DNA of 39,917 nucleotides from an uncultured Armatimonadota bacterium (lineage in GTDB: Bacteria; Armatimonadota; Armatimonadia; Armatimonadales; Armatimonadaceae): assembly GCA_903910385.1 (NCBI GenBank), contig CAIVZM010000025.1, positions 1-39,917 on the forward strand. The letters are read 5' to 3'. Shown here in pieces: positions 24,559 through 33,389 of the stretch (positions within the stretch are counted from its first letter, which is position 1; each line of letters begins with the position of its first letter). The translations under genes and the position numbers were made by a program. Below the pieces are notes generated by a model that was given only the letters and a program-made list of their open reading frames with translations, was not told the DNA's origin and searched no databases.

Positions 24559-25032
24559 ATGAAAATACATAAAACGGCCGGGCGCGGCATAATCGCCGCC
24601 GGCATTGGGCTTGCGCTGATGGGAAGCATATTTACTCCCGTCGCACTGGCGCAGAACTCACGCCAGATCGGCGGTGAGATCGTCAAAGTTCTGGGCGGTA
24701 ATAAAGAGCGCCAGGGTGAAAAGAACGCGATGCGGAACCTGGGGGTGGGTCTGGGAGCCGCCGCCACTTACGAGGCGATCAACAAGCGCAATGGCAGCGC
24801 CCTTGTCCTCGGAGTGGGTGCGCTACTTGCTGGAAAGAAATACGAGGTCGCTCGTCGCGCCCAGAATCGAGAAAATAGCGCCACGGCATGGCGTCGTCAG
24901 TACCGTTATGAGAATGGGAAGGCTATCGGCTACTACGCTCTCCACAATGGAGAGAAGAAGGCTTACTACAGGCGCCTGCGCGATAGCGATGGTGACCTGA
25001 CCAGTCGCTACAAAGTGGAAAAGTGGTATTAA
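24559..25032 (+). CDS. Small exported hypothetical protein
   Basis: A 157-residue protein with a clear signal peptide (MKIHKTAGRGIIAAGIGLAL, cleavage likely after PVALA). A central Gly/Ala-rich stretch, NLGVGLGAAATYEAI and ALVLGVGALLAGKKYE (about residues 55-95), resembles a glycine-zipper hairpin that could insert in a membrane. The C-terminal 60 residues are rich in Tyr and Arg (YRYENGKAIGYYALHNGEKK, YYRRLRDSDGD) and beta-like. Function unknown. AAAGGATG precedes the ATG. The upstream spacer 24377-24558 is AT-rich and otherwise empty. Confidence 0.7.
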   Translation: MKIHKTAGRGIIAAGIGLALMGSIFTPVALAQNSRQIGGEIVKVLGGNKERQGEKNAMRNLGVGLGAAATYEAINKRNGSALVLGVGALLAGKKYEVARRAQNRENSATAWRRQYRYENGKAIGYYALHNGEKKAYYRRLRDSDGDLTSRYKVEKWY

Positions 25033-25075
25033 GCCTACATTCCCTCAAAGTGAGGGTAGCAGCATACCAGATGAA

Positions 25076-25107
25076 AAGGACGGCGTTCCCGCGGGAACGC
25101 CGTCCTT
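25076..25107. terminator. 32-bp perfect palindrome, bidirectional terminator
   Basis: AAGGACGGCGTTCCCG is followed immediately by its exact complement, centred at 25091/25092. It sits between the convergent exported-protein gene and the VOC gene (28 bases from the latter's end). A/T-rich flanks on both sides support a terminator for both transcripts, although perfect palindromes could also be protein-binding sites. Confidence 0.75.
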
Positions 25108-25134
25108 AACCACGTTGAAGTAATTTATTTCCGA

Positions 25135-25458
25135 TCAGTCTGGGTAAGCGATAATTTCAATCGACTGATTGCCGGGAGCTTCCAGATAAAACGAACGGGT
25201 ACCGTCCCGATGCGGTTTTATCTCCTTGTCATGCTTTTCGGCAAGACGCTCCAGTTCTTCCGAATCAACACGCCATGCAAGGTGACCGGGATGCTGGTCT
25301 TTCACCACAAACGCCAGTTTCGCCCCACCCGCTTCGATAAACGCCCAGGTAGCATCCTGATAGATCACCTGCGTGTTGGGCAATATGTCCTGATACCAGG
25401 TGACTGCCGCCGCGATATCCGGAACCACCTGCGCGGCATGGTCAAAAATGTAATTCAT
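25135..25458 (-). CDS. Small VOC-superfamily protein
   Basis: A 107-residue glyoxalase-fold protein. ATG 25458 is chosen because AAAGGA precedes it and the fold starts at once (IFDHAAQVVPDIAAAVTWYQDILP). Possible metal ligands are His in FDHAAQ, His in GHLAWRV and Glu in SIEIIAYPD. The domain is single and short, so it would form a dimer. It lacks any clue to substrate. Divergent from the second pseudopilin gene. Confidence 0.8.
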   Translation of the reverse strand: MNYIFDHAAQVVPDIAAAVTWYQDILPNTQVIYQDATWAFIEAGGAKLAFVVKDQHPGHLAWRVDSEELERLAEKHDKEIKPHRDGTRSFYLEAPGNQSIEIIAYPD

Positions 25459-25707
25459 TATCGATCCTTTGAATGAGCTTTTTCGTGTATAGCGCCATTC
25501 ATTCCTAACGTAGTTATCAGGAAAATCGTTCGCGAAGGAATTCACCAGCCGATCAGGATTTGCAACAGACAGCGCACCTTAGAGTTTTGCCAGCAAAACT
25601 TAATCTTTTCTTAACAGAACTGGCGAAAAATATTGGTACCATATCAGGTAAGTCTGAAAGCTGTCAGGCGAACCGCCTCTCTTATATTTATATTTAAAAG
25701 GATGCCC

Positions 25708-26556
25708 ATGAAACGTATCTCTCAAGCCTTTACCCTCATTGAACTCCTCGTCGTCATCGCCATTATCGCCATTCTTGCTGCTATCCTCTTCCCTGTATTC
25801 GCTCAAGCCCGTGAAAAGGCGCGACAAACTTCCTGCCTCTCCAATATGAAGCAACTGGGCCTCGGTCTCATCATGTACGCACAGGACTATGACGGAACCC
25901 TGATGCAGACCACCTACGAAGACCCTGCTGTCCCGAAACTCAAGATTCACTGGTCTTATGTCGTGCAACCGTACGTCAAGAATCTGGGCATCTTTGTCTG
26001 CCCTTCGGACACCAACCCGGTCAAGACAAACCAGTGCGTCGCCGGAAACGCTGTTTGCTGTACCTGGGAAGGCATCAACGCCGCAGGCAACGTCAACGGT
26101 TGCGACCTTCAGGCTCCCGCCTTTTCCTACATGAACAACTACAACGCGATTCCGGCGCACGACTGGCTACCGGTCAACGAAGCGGCTTTCGATAAGCCCG
26201 CCAGCCTGATCGTCCTCACGGAACGACGCGATAAACTGGCGAAGGAAGGCGATCTGGGCAACTGGAAAGGGACGAGCGGTTTCAATCCGAGCCAACCCTG
26301 CCCCGGAGTCAACTACGTCTACCAGACCAAAGCGAACATTGATACTGCCCTTGCCCAGAAAAAGGACAACAAGAACGCAGCCCTGGTGCGCGTTCGCTGG
26401 GATCGCCACAGTGGCGGCGCGAACTATTCCTTCGCGGATGGTCACGCCAAGTACACGAAGCTCGAAACGACCCTCGACCCGAACAACCTGTACTGGGGCG
26501 AAAGATGGCTGCCGGCGCCGTTCCAGGCTTCACCTATCGCTGCTCCCTGCCCGTAA
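25708..26556 (+). CDS. Second pseudopilin-like protein, DUF1559 family
   Basis: A 282-residue paralogue of the product at 3901-4725. ATG 25708 follows AAAAGG at five bases. A six- to seven-residue leader (MKRISQA) precedes [19 protein letters not shown], then [20 protein letters not shown]. The beta-rich domain has CPSDTNP and a CVAGNAVCC Cys cluster near residues 111-117 that the first paralogue lacks; the C-terminus [19 protein letters not shown] is the DUF1559 end motif. It is probably processed by a prepilin peptidase and placed at the cell surface or in the periplasm. No pilus assembly genes are adjacent. Confidence 0.9.
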   Translation: MKRISQAFTLIELLVVIAIIAILAAILFPVFAQAREKARQTSCLSNMKQLGLGLIMYAQDYDGTLMQTTYEDPAVPKLKIHWSYVVQPYVKNLGIFVCPSDTNPVKTNQCVAGNAVCCTWEGINAAGNVNGCDLQAPAFSYMNNYNAIPAHDWLPVNEAAFDKPASLIVLTERRDKLAKEGDLGNWKGTSGFNPSQPCPGVNYVYQTKANIDTALAQKKDNKNAALVRVRWDRHSGGANYSFADGHAKYTKLETTLDPNNLYWGERWLPAPFQASPIAAPCP

Positions 26557-26578
26557 ACTATTTGCGGAGTAATTTTCA

Positions 26579-26607
26579 CGGCCTGTGGCAGTAGCCACAG
26601 GCCGTTT
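26579..26607 (+). terminator. Terminator hairpin after second pseudopilin gene
   Basis: CGGCCTGTGGC (26579-26589), loop AGTA, perfect complement 26594-26604, then TTT. It lies 22 bases after the stop and before the next gene on the same strand. Confidence 0.75.
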
Positions 26608-26632
26608 GTATGACTGAGGAAGGAAATTTGGT

Positions 26633-28201
26633 ATGTCGGATATGTCACGGCGGCGCTTGCTGAAAATGGCGGGCGGCATCACGTTTCTTGCGCTCGCTCC
26701 GAATGGGCGCGGCGCTTTCGCCATCGATTCCACCATGCTGAATGAGAAGAATCCCCTCACAAAGGCGACGGACGATTCGGGAAAAACGCTCGCTGCGCCA
26801 TTGCCGCTGTTCACGGCGCTTCCTTACATCCAACCGGGAGCGAAAGGGACGACATTACGAGACGGCGACGAGTCAATCGTAATCGCCTGGCAGACCGACC
26901 GACGCCCTTCCGATTTTCAGGTCATCGTTCGCGGAAAAGGCTTGACACCCACTGCCATAGTCCCAAAGCGCTCCGAGCGATTCAGCGGCGACATGGATGA
27001 TGGCGAAGGACGGTTCGACTACGCCGCTATTATCGAAGGGCTGTCGCTTTCCACGCGTTACGATTACCGGGTAGTCATGAATAGTAAGACCATTGCCGAA
27101 GGATTCTTTACCACCCGTAAAAAGCGTGGGACAAAAACCCGCTTTGTCACCTTTGGCGATAACTCCTACGGCGAAATTTCTGACCGCATGATCGCCTATC
27201 AGGCGTATCAGGCGAAGCCGGACTTTATCATGAATACCGGCGATAACGTCTATGAAGACGGGCTTGACAATGAGTACGCCCGGTTCTTTTTCCCCGTATA
27301 TAACGCTGATATAGCGCATCCCCGTGTCGGCGCTCCCCTGCTGCGCTCCGTCCCCTATTACACCGTGATCGCCAATCACGATGTGCACGGCAAGGACGAA
27401 ATGAAGCGTCCTGTCGTCGACTTTAAGACCAATCCAGACTCCGGAGGCTACTTTACCTGCATGTATCTTCCCGGCAATGGGCACGATACGACGCAGAAAA
27501 CACCGATCATCGGCCCGAAGGATCGTATCGACCTCTTCCGTCAGACGGCGGGAGACCGTTTCCCACGACAGGCGACCTATTCCTTCGATTACGGCGACGC
27601 CCACTTCCTCTGCCTGGATTCTAATATCTATGTCGATGCCAATGATCCCGCCCTACATCGCTTCATTGAGGAGGACTTGAAAGCGACCGACGCTTCCTGG
27701 AAGTTTGTCGTGTTCCATCATCCTGCCTTCAACGTCGGCTACGACCACTACTCTGAGCAACATATGCGCGTCCTCTCGCCTATCTTCGAGAAAAATGGCG
27801 TCAATATCGTTCTGCATGGACATGAGCATAATTATCAGCGGACGTTACCATTTACCTTCGCCCCGTCCGATATTAGCGCCGCTTCCACCCTGAATACCAA
27901 GAGCCGCCTTGTTCCCGGCAAGTTCACGATAGACCGGGCGTTCGATGGCGTTAAAAACACAAAGGCAAATGGCGTCATCTATATCACCACCGGCGCGGGC
28001 GGCAAGCATCTGTATGATATGGAAGACAACGACAAGCCGGAGCGCTGGAAACACAAAGAAGATGATTACGCCGATTACATCGCACGTTTCGTCTCCGATC
28101 GTCACTCCCTGACCGTCGTCGATATGGATGCCGGTTCACTGAACTTCAAACAGGTGGATCAATGGGGCAATGTGATCGATCAGTTCCGCCTGACAAAATA
28201 G
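26633..28201 (+). CDS. Tat-exported purple-acid-phosphatase-like metallophosphoesterase
   Basis: A 522-residue protein. A twin-arginine signal, SRRRLLKMAGGITFLALAP (residues 5-23), predicts export of a folded metalloenzyme. Residues about 60-165 form a fibronectin-like domain (SIVIAWQTDRRPSDFQVIV; TRYDYRVVM). The phosphoesterase core has FGDNSYGE (about 174), NTGDNVYEDG, ANHDVHG, VVFHHPAFN and LHGHEHNYQR, matching the metal ligands of purple acid phosphatases. The probable role is release of phosphate from organic esters outside the cytoplasm. AGGAAGGAAA supports the start. The protein's last 100 residues complete the domain. Confidence 0.88.
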   Translation: MSDMSRRRLLKMAGGITFLALAPNGRGAFAIDSTMLNEKNPLTKATDDSGKTLAAPLPLFTALPYIQPGAKGTTLRDGDESIVIAWQTDRRPSDFQVIVRGKGLTPTAIVPKRSERFSGDMDDGEGRFDYAAIIEGLSLSTRYDYRVVMNSKTIAEGFFTTRKKRGTKTRFVTFGDNSYGEISDRMIAYQAYQAKPDFIMNTGDNVYEDGLDNEYARFFFPVYNADIAHPRVGAPLLRSVPYYTVIANHDVHGKDEMKRPVVDFKTNPDSGGYFTCMYLPGNGHDTTQKTPIIGPKDRIDLFRQTAGDRFPRQATYSFDYGDAHFLCLDSNIYVDANDPALHRFIEEDLKATDASWKFVVFHHPAFNVGYDHYSEQHMRVLSPIFEKNGVNIVLHGHEHNYQRTLPFTFAPSDISAASTLNTKSRLVPGKFTIDRAFDGVKNTKANGVIYITTGAGGKHLYDMEDNDKPERWKHKEDDYADYIARFVSDRHSLTVVDMDAGSLNFKQVDQWGNVIDQFRLTK

Positions 28202-28269
28202 ACCCACAGAAAAAGCCTCAGTGGGAAGACCCCCGTTAGTACACCGCTTCGCCTTCTACCCTGAGAATA

Positions 28270-28410
28270 ATGATTCGCCAGCGTCACGATGTGCAATCCG
28301 CCCCGCCGATACCTGCGGAAGATTTACAGGATATGCGGGCGCGGATGCGGGAATTAAGCAACCAGTGGATACTTCTTCCTGAAGCCGGCATGATGGAATT
28401 GATCTTCTAA
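28270..28410 (+). CDS. Possible 46-residue small protein
   Basis: ATG 28270 opens a frame ending TAA 28408-28410, with a helical, charged middle (EDLQDMRARMRELSNQW) and hydrophobic end (MMELIF). Codon usage looks like the surrounding genes, but the ribosome site is weak and I recognise no family. It may be a real small protein or the remnant of a larger gene. It sits in the otherwise gene-free 357 bases between 28201 and 28559. Confidence 0.35.
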   Translation: MIRQRHDVQSAPPIPAEDLQDMRARMRELSNQWILLPEAGMMELIF

Positions 28411-28558
28411 ACCGCCGGAGCCATTCGATTCAACCGGAACTTTCCAGAGTTTTCAAGAAGGGACGGAGGATTTGCCGCCCCGCATGGTAAAGCGTATCGC
28501 GCACGCGGCGCCATGCCGCACAATCGTAGATAATTCTGGGAAAGGCTCTGCGGCGCGA

Positions 28559-29452
28559 ATGAACGACGCCGCACAATATTCAATTATGCCAACACGAACG
28601 GGCGGGTTCGCCTGCGGGTTTCGCAAGGGGTGGTCAGAGTGGCAACGCGATACGGCGGCGGCGGCGAAATGGGCTGTTGAAGCCGGATTCGAGGCTATCG
28701 ATCTGGGACATCCTTCTGCGGAAGATATCAAAGCCCTGACTGATGCCGGTCTGAAACTCGGAACAGTAGACTTCCCCGGCGGATGGGCCGACGGCGATGC
28801 TGGAAAGCGCAAGGAAGCAGGAGAAAAAGCGGCTGCCTATATCGCGGAAAAAGCGGCTCTGGGCGCAAAACTATTCTTCACTGTTATCCCCGGCGATGGC
28901 GGACGCTCCTGGGAGGAAAACTACAAAATCGCTCTGGACGGATTTGCTCCAGTGGCGTCGGCGGCGGAAGCGGCGAACGCTTTTATCGTAATTGAGGGAT
29001 GGCCCGGTGGCGGCAGTCTGCCCAACCTTGCCTGCACCCCCGAAACCTACCGCAGTTTGATCAAGGATATCGGCTTAAAGTCCGTCGCCATCAACTATGA
29101 CCCTTCCCACCTGATTCGACTCGGCGTCGATCATGTGCGCTTCCTTCAAGAGTTCGCTCCCCATGTCAAACACGTTCATGGCAAGGATACCGAACTATTC
29201 CCCGAAGCCGCTTACGAACTCGGGTCGCAGGGCAGTCCGTTCCGTAAGGAGCATGGATTCGGCGAACACATCTGGCGCTACACCATTCCCGGTCACGGTA
29301 TCGCCCGGTGGCCCACCATCTTCCGCATCCTGAAAGAAAATGGCTTCGATGGTATTGTCAGCGTCGAATTGGAAGACGAAAACTTTAACGGCAGCGAAGC
29401 AGGGGAAAAAGCGGGTCTGACCCACTCACTCAACTTCTTGCGCGGGGCGTAA
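28559..29452 (+). CDS. Sugar phosphate isomerase/epimerase family (xylose-isomerase-like TIM barrel)
   Basis: A 297-residue protein of the AP-endonuclease-2/IolE-like fold. ATG 28559 is preferred, with MPTRTGG at 28586 as an alternative. Metal ligands and barrel strands are visible: EAGFEAIDLG near residue 42, FIVIEGWPGG (Glu), INYDPSHLIRLG (Asp/His), VKHVHGKD (His) and GIVSVELEDE (Glu). Family members isomerise, epimerise or dehydrate keto-sugars and inositols. It heads a set of three sugar-related genes, though a terminator separates it from the next. The upstream open frame has no better start. Confidence 0.87.
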   Translation: MNDAAQYSIMPTRTGGFACGFRKGWSEWQRDTAAAAKWAVEAGFEAIDLGHPSAEDIKALTDAGLKLGTVDFPGGWADGDAGKRKEAGEKAAAYIAEKAALGAKLFFTVIPGDGGRSWEENYKIALDGFAPVASAAEAANAFIVIEGWPGGGSLPNLACTPETYRSLIKDIGLKSVAINYDPSHLIRLGVDHVRFLQEFAPHVKHVHGKDTELFPEAAYELGSQGSPFRKEHGFGEHIWRYTIPGHGIARWPTIFRILKENGFDGIVSVELEDENFNGSEAGEKAGLTHSLNFLRGA

Positions 29453-29476
29453 TTCTACAGACGCATATTCCCTGCC

Positions 29477-29504
29477 CCGGCGCTCTCTTTAGAGCGCCGG
29501 TTTT
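29477..29504 (+). terminator. Intrinsic terminator
   Basis: CCGGCGCTCT (29477-29486), loop CTTT, perfect complement 29491-29500, then TTTT at 29501-29504. It lies 24 bases after the isomerase-family stop: a textbook rho-independent terminator. Confidence 0.85.
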
Positions 29505-29622
29505 CCTGTCTCACCGATGGCGAACGAGGCAGGAATTACCCTTTCACAGAGGGAAGATTTCTCTATAGTTTTTAGCGGCGCTGCAAAAAGACCCTCAATG
29601 TGGCGAGAGGAAACCAAAACGT

Positions 29623-30447
29623 ATGAAAATCGCTTTGCAATTAGGACTTGTCCCCGGCGCAACGACAGCGGACCGGGCGAAGTGGGCAAGAGACCATGGC
29701 GTCGAAGGCATCGAATTGAGCGCGTGGTCGGGTTTGGAAACCATGAAGAAAGACGCGGATGCGCTTCAGGGTATTGTCCCGGTTGTCAGTGTCTGCGGAA
29801 ACGCCGACTCGGAAACAGGAACGGGCAGTTTCGATTTTGTTGATCCGGATCGGGAAAAACGGCGACGAAGCATCGATTCCAGTAAGAAAATTCTGGCGTT
29901 CTGTGGCGAAGTCGGCGCGGTCGGGCAGATCGTCCCCCCTATTTTCGGCGGTCCCAAAGTCCCGGATTTATCGCCCTTCAAGACGCCGCTGGAACTTGAG
30001 GATGAACTCATGGTCGCCGCCTGCCAGGAAATCGGTCCGTTCGCGGCGGAACGCAAGACCCTGTTCATGCTGGAGCCTCTGAACCGCTACGAGCAACACT
30101 ATCTGAAGAAACAGTCGGACGGCGTTCGGATTATCAAGGCGGCGGGCGTCCCCGGTATCGGTCTACTCTCCGACCTGTTCCACATGCACATTGAGGAAAC
30201 CAATTCCCCGCAAGCTCTGCGCGATGCCGGACCTTATGTTTCCCATATCCATCTTGCGGACAACACCCGTATGGAACCGGGAACGGGCGACATCGATCTG
30301 GTCGCCGCCTTCAAGGCGCTGAAGGAAATCGGCTTCACGGGCTACATGGCATACGAATGCGGCATCTCCGGCGACTCGCCGGAAGCGAAATCCGCCAATC
30401 TAGCGCGTAGCCTCAATTACGTCCGCGAATGTATCGCGAAGGCGTAA
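29623..30447 (+). CDS. Sugar phosphate isomerase/epimerase family (second copy)
   Basis: A 274-residue TIM-barrel protein starting MKIALQLGLVPG, with GAGAGG upstream supporting ATG 29623. Metal-site residues are likely Glu in GIELSAW (about 31), Glu in FMLEPLNRYEQHYL (about 147), Asp/His in LLSDLFHMHIEE and HIHLADNTRMEPG, and Glu in YMAYECGISG. It resembles hydroxypyruvate-isomerase/tagatose-epimerase-type enzymes (EPLNRYE). It is diverged from the protein at 28559-29452, so the two likely act on different compounds. The Gfo/Idh/MocA gene follows after 83 bases and is plausibly cotranscribed. Confidence 0.88.
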   Translation: MKIALQLGLVPGATTADRAKWARDHGVEGIELSAWSGLETMKKDADALQGIVPVVSVCGNADSETGTGSFDFVDPDREKRRRSIDSSKKILAFCGEVGAVGQIVPPIFGGPKVPDLSPFKTPLELEDELMVAACQEIGPFAAERKTLFMLEPLNRYEQHYLKKQSDGVRIIKAAGVPGIGLLSDLFHMHIEETNSPQALRDAGPYVSHIHLADNTRMEPGTGDIDLVAAFKALKEIGFTGYMAYECGISGDSPEAKSANLARSLNYVRECIAKA

Positions 30448-30530
30448 GGCGCAGTGAGTCCTTTCGCATAAAGAATAATCATGCAATTCATAGCGGGAAT
30501 GATTCATCGTCTGAATCAGGGAGGATAAAG

Positions 30531-31547
30531 ATGTACCGAGCCATTATTACCGGATTAGGGGGACGAGGGTTACACTGGGTCAAGGCGGCGAAACAGCATC
30601 CGGACTGTGAAATCGTCGCCTATGTGGAACCGTTTGAGCCAAACCGGTTACGAGCGATAGAAAAGGCGGAAGTTCCGGCGGAACAGATCTATGAGACATT
30701 GGAGTCCGCCGCCATCGCGGTAGAGGCGGAATTTGTCATCGATGTCACCCCACCAGCAGCGCATCGCGAGATTGCAGAGACGGCGTTTGCCGCGGGTCTG
30801 CACGTTCTTGGGGAAAAGCCGCTTTCCGATAACTTCAATGATGCCGTACAGGTAGCGGAAGCGGGCAGGGTTGCGGGTCTCAAGCACATGATTACGCAGA
30901 ACTATCGCTTTGGAGGACAACCGCGCACCACACGCCGCCTCCTCAGCGATGGTTTGATCGGCAAACCCGGTCAGTGCGATATCCGTTTTTATATTCCCTG
31001 GGCGGATGCGCCCGGCTCCCACTATGTGGAACAGCCGTTCATGCTCCTCAATGACATGATGGTGCATCACTTCGACATGATGCGTTATGTGCTGGGTCAG
31101 AACCCCGTTCAGGTGCATGCCATCACCTGGAATCAACCCTGGGGATGGCACAAGGGAGACGCCGCACAGAGCATCGTCTTCCAGTTCGCCGATGGCCTGA
31201 TGGCGACTCATGTCGCCTGCGGGTGCGCCGTCGGATCGCAGACCGGATGGAATGGCGACTGGCGTATCGAAGGCCCACAGGGCAGTATCGACTGGCATAA
31301 AAGTGGGATGACCTACTCCCACCTGCACCGGGTCAGCAATGGCGAGGAACGCCGGACAGAGGAAATCTCATCCGATACGGTCGCTCCCTCGGAACAGGCG
31401 ATGCTCACGGAATTCTTCGCCGCCATTGCGGAAGACCGTGAACCGGAATGTAGCGCCCGGGACAACCTTCGCTCCCTCGCGATGGTGTTCGCTGCGATTC
31501 GCAGTTCGGAGGAGAATCGCTGGGTTGAGTTGCGCGAGTTTCTCTAA
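30531..31547 (+). CDS. Gfo/Idh/MocA family oxidoreductase (second)
   Basis: A 338-residue NAD(P)-dependent dehydrogenase. ATG 30531 is chosen because GGGAGG lies seven bases upstream; the longer open frame is not needed. The Rossmann motif is GLGGRG (residues 8-13), EKP is at 95-97, and DMMVHHFDMMRYVLG is the active-site helix with Asp and His (the H-H-F-D pattern). LSSDTVAP-type linker and the C-terminal EFFAAIAEDREPEC segment complete the fold. Placed next to the TIM-barrel isomerase, it could oxidise the sugar or inositol in the same pathway. Confidence 0.88.
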   Translation: MYRAIITGLGGRGLHWVKAAKQHPDCEIVAYVEPFEPNRLRAIEKAEVPAEQIYETLESAAIAVEAEFVIDVTPPAAHREIAETAFAAGLHVLGEKPLSDNFNDAVQVAEAGRVAGLKHMITQNYRFGGQPRTTRRLLSDGLIGKPGQCDIRFYIPWADAPGSHYVEQPFMLLNDMMVHHFDMMRYVLGQNPVQVHAITWNQPWGWHKGDAAQSIVFQFADGLMATHVACGCAVGSQTGWNGDWRIEGPQGSIDWHKSGMTYSHLHRVSNGEERRTEEISSDTVAPSEQAMLTEFFAAIAEDREPECSARDNLRSLAMVFAAIRSSEENRWVELREFL

Positions 31548-31570
31548 AATCCGTTCCGCTTCGCTGGTAT

Positions 31571-31614
31571 ATCCGCCGTGCATCGTCCCTGTCACGTCGC
31601 GCCGCACGGCGGAT
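31571..31614 (+). terminator. Inverted repeat after the Gfo/Idh/MocA gene
   Basis: ATCCGCCGTGC (31571-31581) is perfectly complementary to 31604-31614, with a 22-base loop, followed by TCGATTAAAATTTTATTC. A long-loop terminator is the simplest reading. Confidence 0.5.
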
Positions 31615-31692
31615 TCGATTAAAATTTTATTCTTCGCGTTGTTTAATCAGGATTTTCGGCAAGATAATAAGGAAAACGTTACAAAAGAGGCA

Positions 31693-31721
31693 TTGACCAG
31701 GTAGTAAACTTTCGTGATAAT
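31693..31721 (+). promoter_or_regulatory. Candidate promoter directly abutting the next start codon
   Basis: TTGACC (31693-31698), exactly 17 bases, GATAAT (31716-31721); the ATG at 31729 starts eight bases after the -10 ends. The predicted mRNA would begin at or next to the start codon. A further weak pair, TTGTTT and GATAAT, occurs at 31639-31668. Confidence 0.55.
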
Positions 31722-31728
31722 AACGGGT

Positions 31729-33363
31729 ATGAACGTGCAATTTTCTCGATTATTATCCCTGAGCGCCCTCATTGGAGCAATAGCGCTAACATCCTGCCGG
31801 ATCGCCCAAGCGCAAACTCTTGCGCCGCCCGCGAATACGACAGAAAAGCCTGCCGCCCCTCCGGTTACCGAAGCGCCAAAGACCGCAGTGACACCCGCCG
31901 TAAAAAGCGCCCCCAAAGATTTTGTTGACCTGCAAGTCGGCTTTATTACGATTCGTAAACATAAGACGCTCGCCCCGCGCACCTATCTTTTTGTCGATCT
32001 GACAAAACTGGATGCGGAAAGATATCAGTTTCTGAACCCGGAAGATCCGGCATCCTATGCGCTGGTCAGACCTACTGGCAACGATACCCCTTCGCGCACC
32101 GAAGCGGCGAAACTGGCGATGGGCATCACCCCTCCAGCAATCAATCCCGCGGATGCGGACTCTATCAAAGACCCGGCGAAATCGGAAATCAAGCAACCGG
32201 AAAAGCCCAAATCTCCCATAAACTCTATCAAAGCGCCGGAAATAGAAGGGATGTTACTTCCCGGTCAGAAATCCGATACGCCGGTATTCATCAGTAAATC
32301 GGTGGTGACACAGGGGGTAGCCCGCCTCTCCGTACAGGGAATGGTGCGAGGCGATCAGTTACGCCTGACCCTTAAGAACGTCAGCGAAAGTATCAACATG
32401 ACGCTGGCCCCTGCCAATCCCTCCGACGCCAATCGGGCTTCACTCAGTGCCCCAGCGGTTCCGCCTGATGAAAATGGCGCTCCTGTCGTTATCGCTCCCC
32501 CGGAGACACAAAGGGTTTCCGGTTCGCGAACGGTGGATTTGACGGTGCGAAATATCGTCACCGTGCAGGAAAATATCGGTGCGACTTTCCGACCCAACAT
32601 CGTGTTCCAGTCCAATCAGAAACTCAGCAATGGTGAAAGTAAGGGACTATACCAGATTCCATTGTACTATGAACAACCGTCTCTGCGAGAAAAAGGCGGA
32701 TTCAACTATTTCCTGCGAAGCGACACTGTTCTCTCCAGCGATAGCCGCGATATCTCGTCCCGCCTGAACCTGACTTATGGACGCGAGCGCAATGTCTCCC
32801 GAAGCGAAACCGGGATGATTCCGGAGCATTCCGAGTTACACTTCGATGCCAACCAGAAATTCTCTAACGCCTCTCTGGGGGTTGGTTTTGGCATCAAGCG
32901 TAATCTGGGGCGCAAGTACGATCCGCTCTGGAATGCAGCGCTGAAATCGGAGACGTATCCGATTCTGTCGCATGACTTCGCCATCGATTATCGCCTGAAA
33001 CGGGACCTGGACGCCGCGCCCGGACATGGCGCTCACTGGGGCATTTTCTATTCCCCGGCAATCGAAGGACCAGCGACCAAACTCTTCCGTATGCCCGGAA
33101 CAAACCAGTCTGTTGAGGCGATTTACAATATTCGCGCCTGGTTCTTACCGTTCGAGCGCGGATCAAACGGTCATAGCGCACGCTACTTCGAGACCGCAGG
33201 GACTATCGGGGTGTTGATTCCCCTGCCCCGTATACTGGGATCAGACCGCCGCTTGCGTATCGATTACCGGTCGGGTGCAAACCCGACATCGGGCTTCCAG
33301 CGTTCGCAGTCGTTCTCGTTCCGTCTGGTCGGCGGCAACGCCTCCCTCGCCGACGGCAGATAG
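31729..33363 (+). CDS. Exported hypothetical protein with beta-rich C-terminal half
   Basis: A 544-residue protein with an N-terminal signal (FSRLLSLSALIGAIALTSC) that offers both a lipobox-like LTSC and a type I site after QAQA. A Pro/Ala/Thr/Lys-rich segment (about residues 25-60 and 130-180) separates a short conserved-looking piece (FVDLQVGFITIRKHKTLAPR) from the rest. From about 270 on there are alternating polar/hydrophobic strands (FNYFLRSDTVLSS, SRLNLTYGRERNV, ASLGVGFGIKRNL, DFAIDYRLKRDL, RRLRIDYRSG, QSFSFRLVGG), which suggests an outer-membrane or surface beta-barrel or sandwich, but the terminal residue is Arg rather than Phe. I recognise no family. Start: ATG 31729 preferred over GTG 31714. 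Confidence 0.7.
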   Translation: MNVQFSRLLSLSALIGAIALTSCRIAQAQTLAPPANTTEKPAAPPVTEAPKTAVTPAVKSAPKDFVDLQVGFITIRKHKTLAPRTYLFVDLTKLDAERYQFLNPEDPASYALVRPTGNDTPSRTEAAKLAMGITPPAINPADADSIKDPAKSEIKQPEKPKSPINSIKAPEIEGMLLPGQKSDTPVFISKSVVTQGVARLSVQGMVRGDQLRLTLKNVSESINMTLAPANPSDANRASLSAPAVPPDENGAPVVIAPPETQRVSGSRTVDLTVRNIVTVQENIGATFRPNIVFQSNQKLSNGESKGLYQIPLYYEQPSLREKGGFNYFLRSDTVLSSDSRDISSRLNLTYGRERNVSRSETGMIPEHSELHFDANQKFSNASLGVGFGIKRNLGRKYDPLWNAALKSETYPILSHDFAIDYRLKRDLDAAPGHGAHWGIFYSPAIEGPATKLFRMPGTNQSVEAIYNIRAWFLPFERGSNGHSARYFETAGTIGVLIPLPRILGSDRRLRIDYRSGANPTSGFQRSQSFSFRLVGGNASLADGR

Positions 33364-33389
33364 TATCCCTTACACGTAACGAGAGGCGC

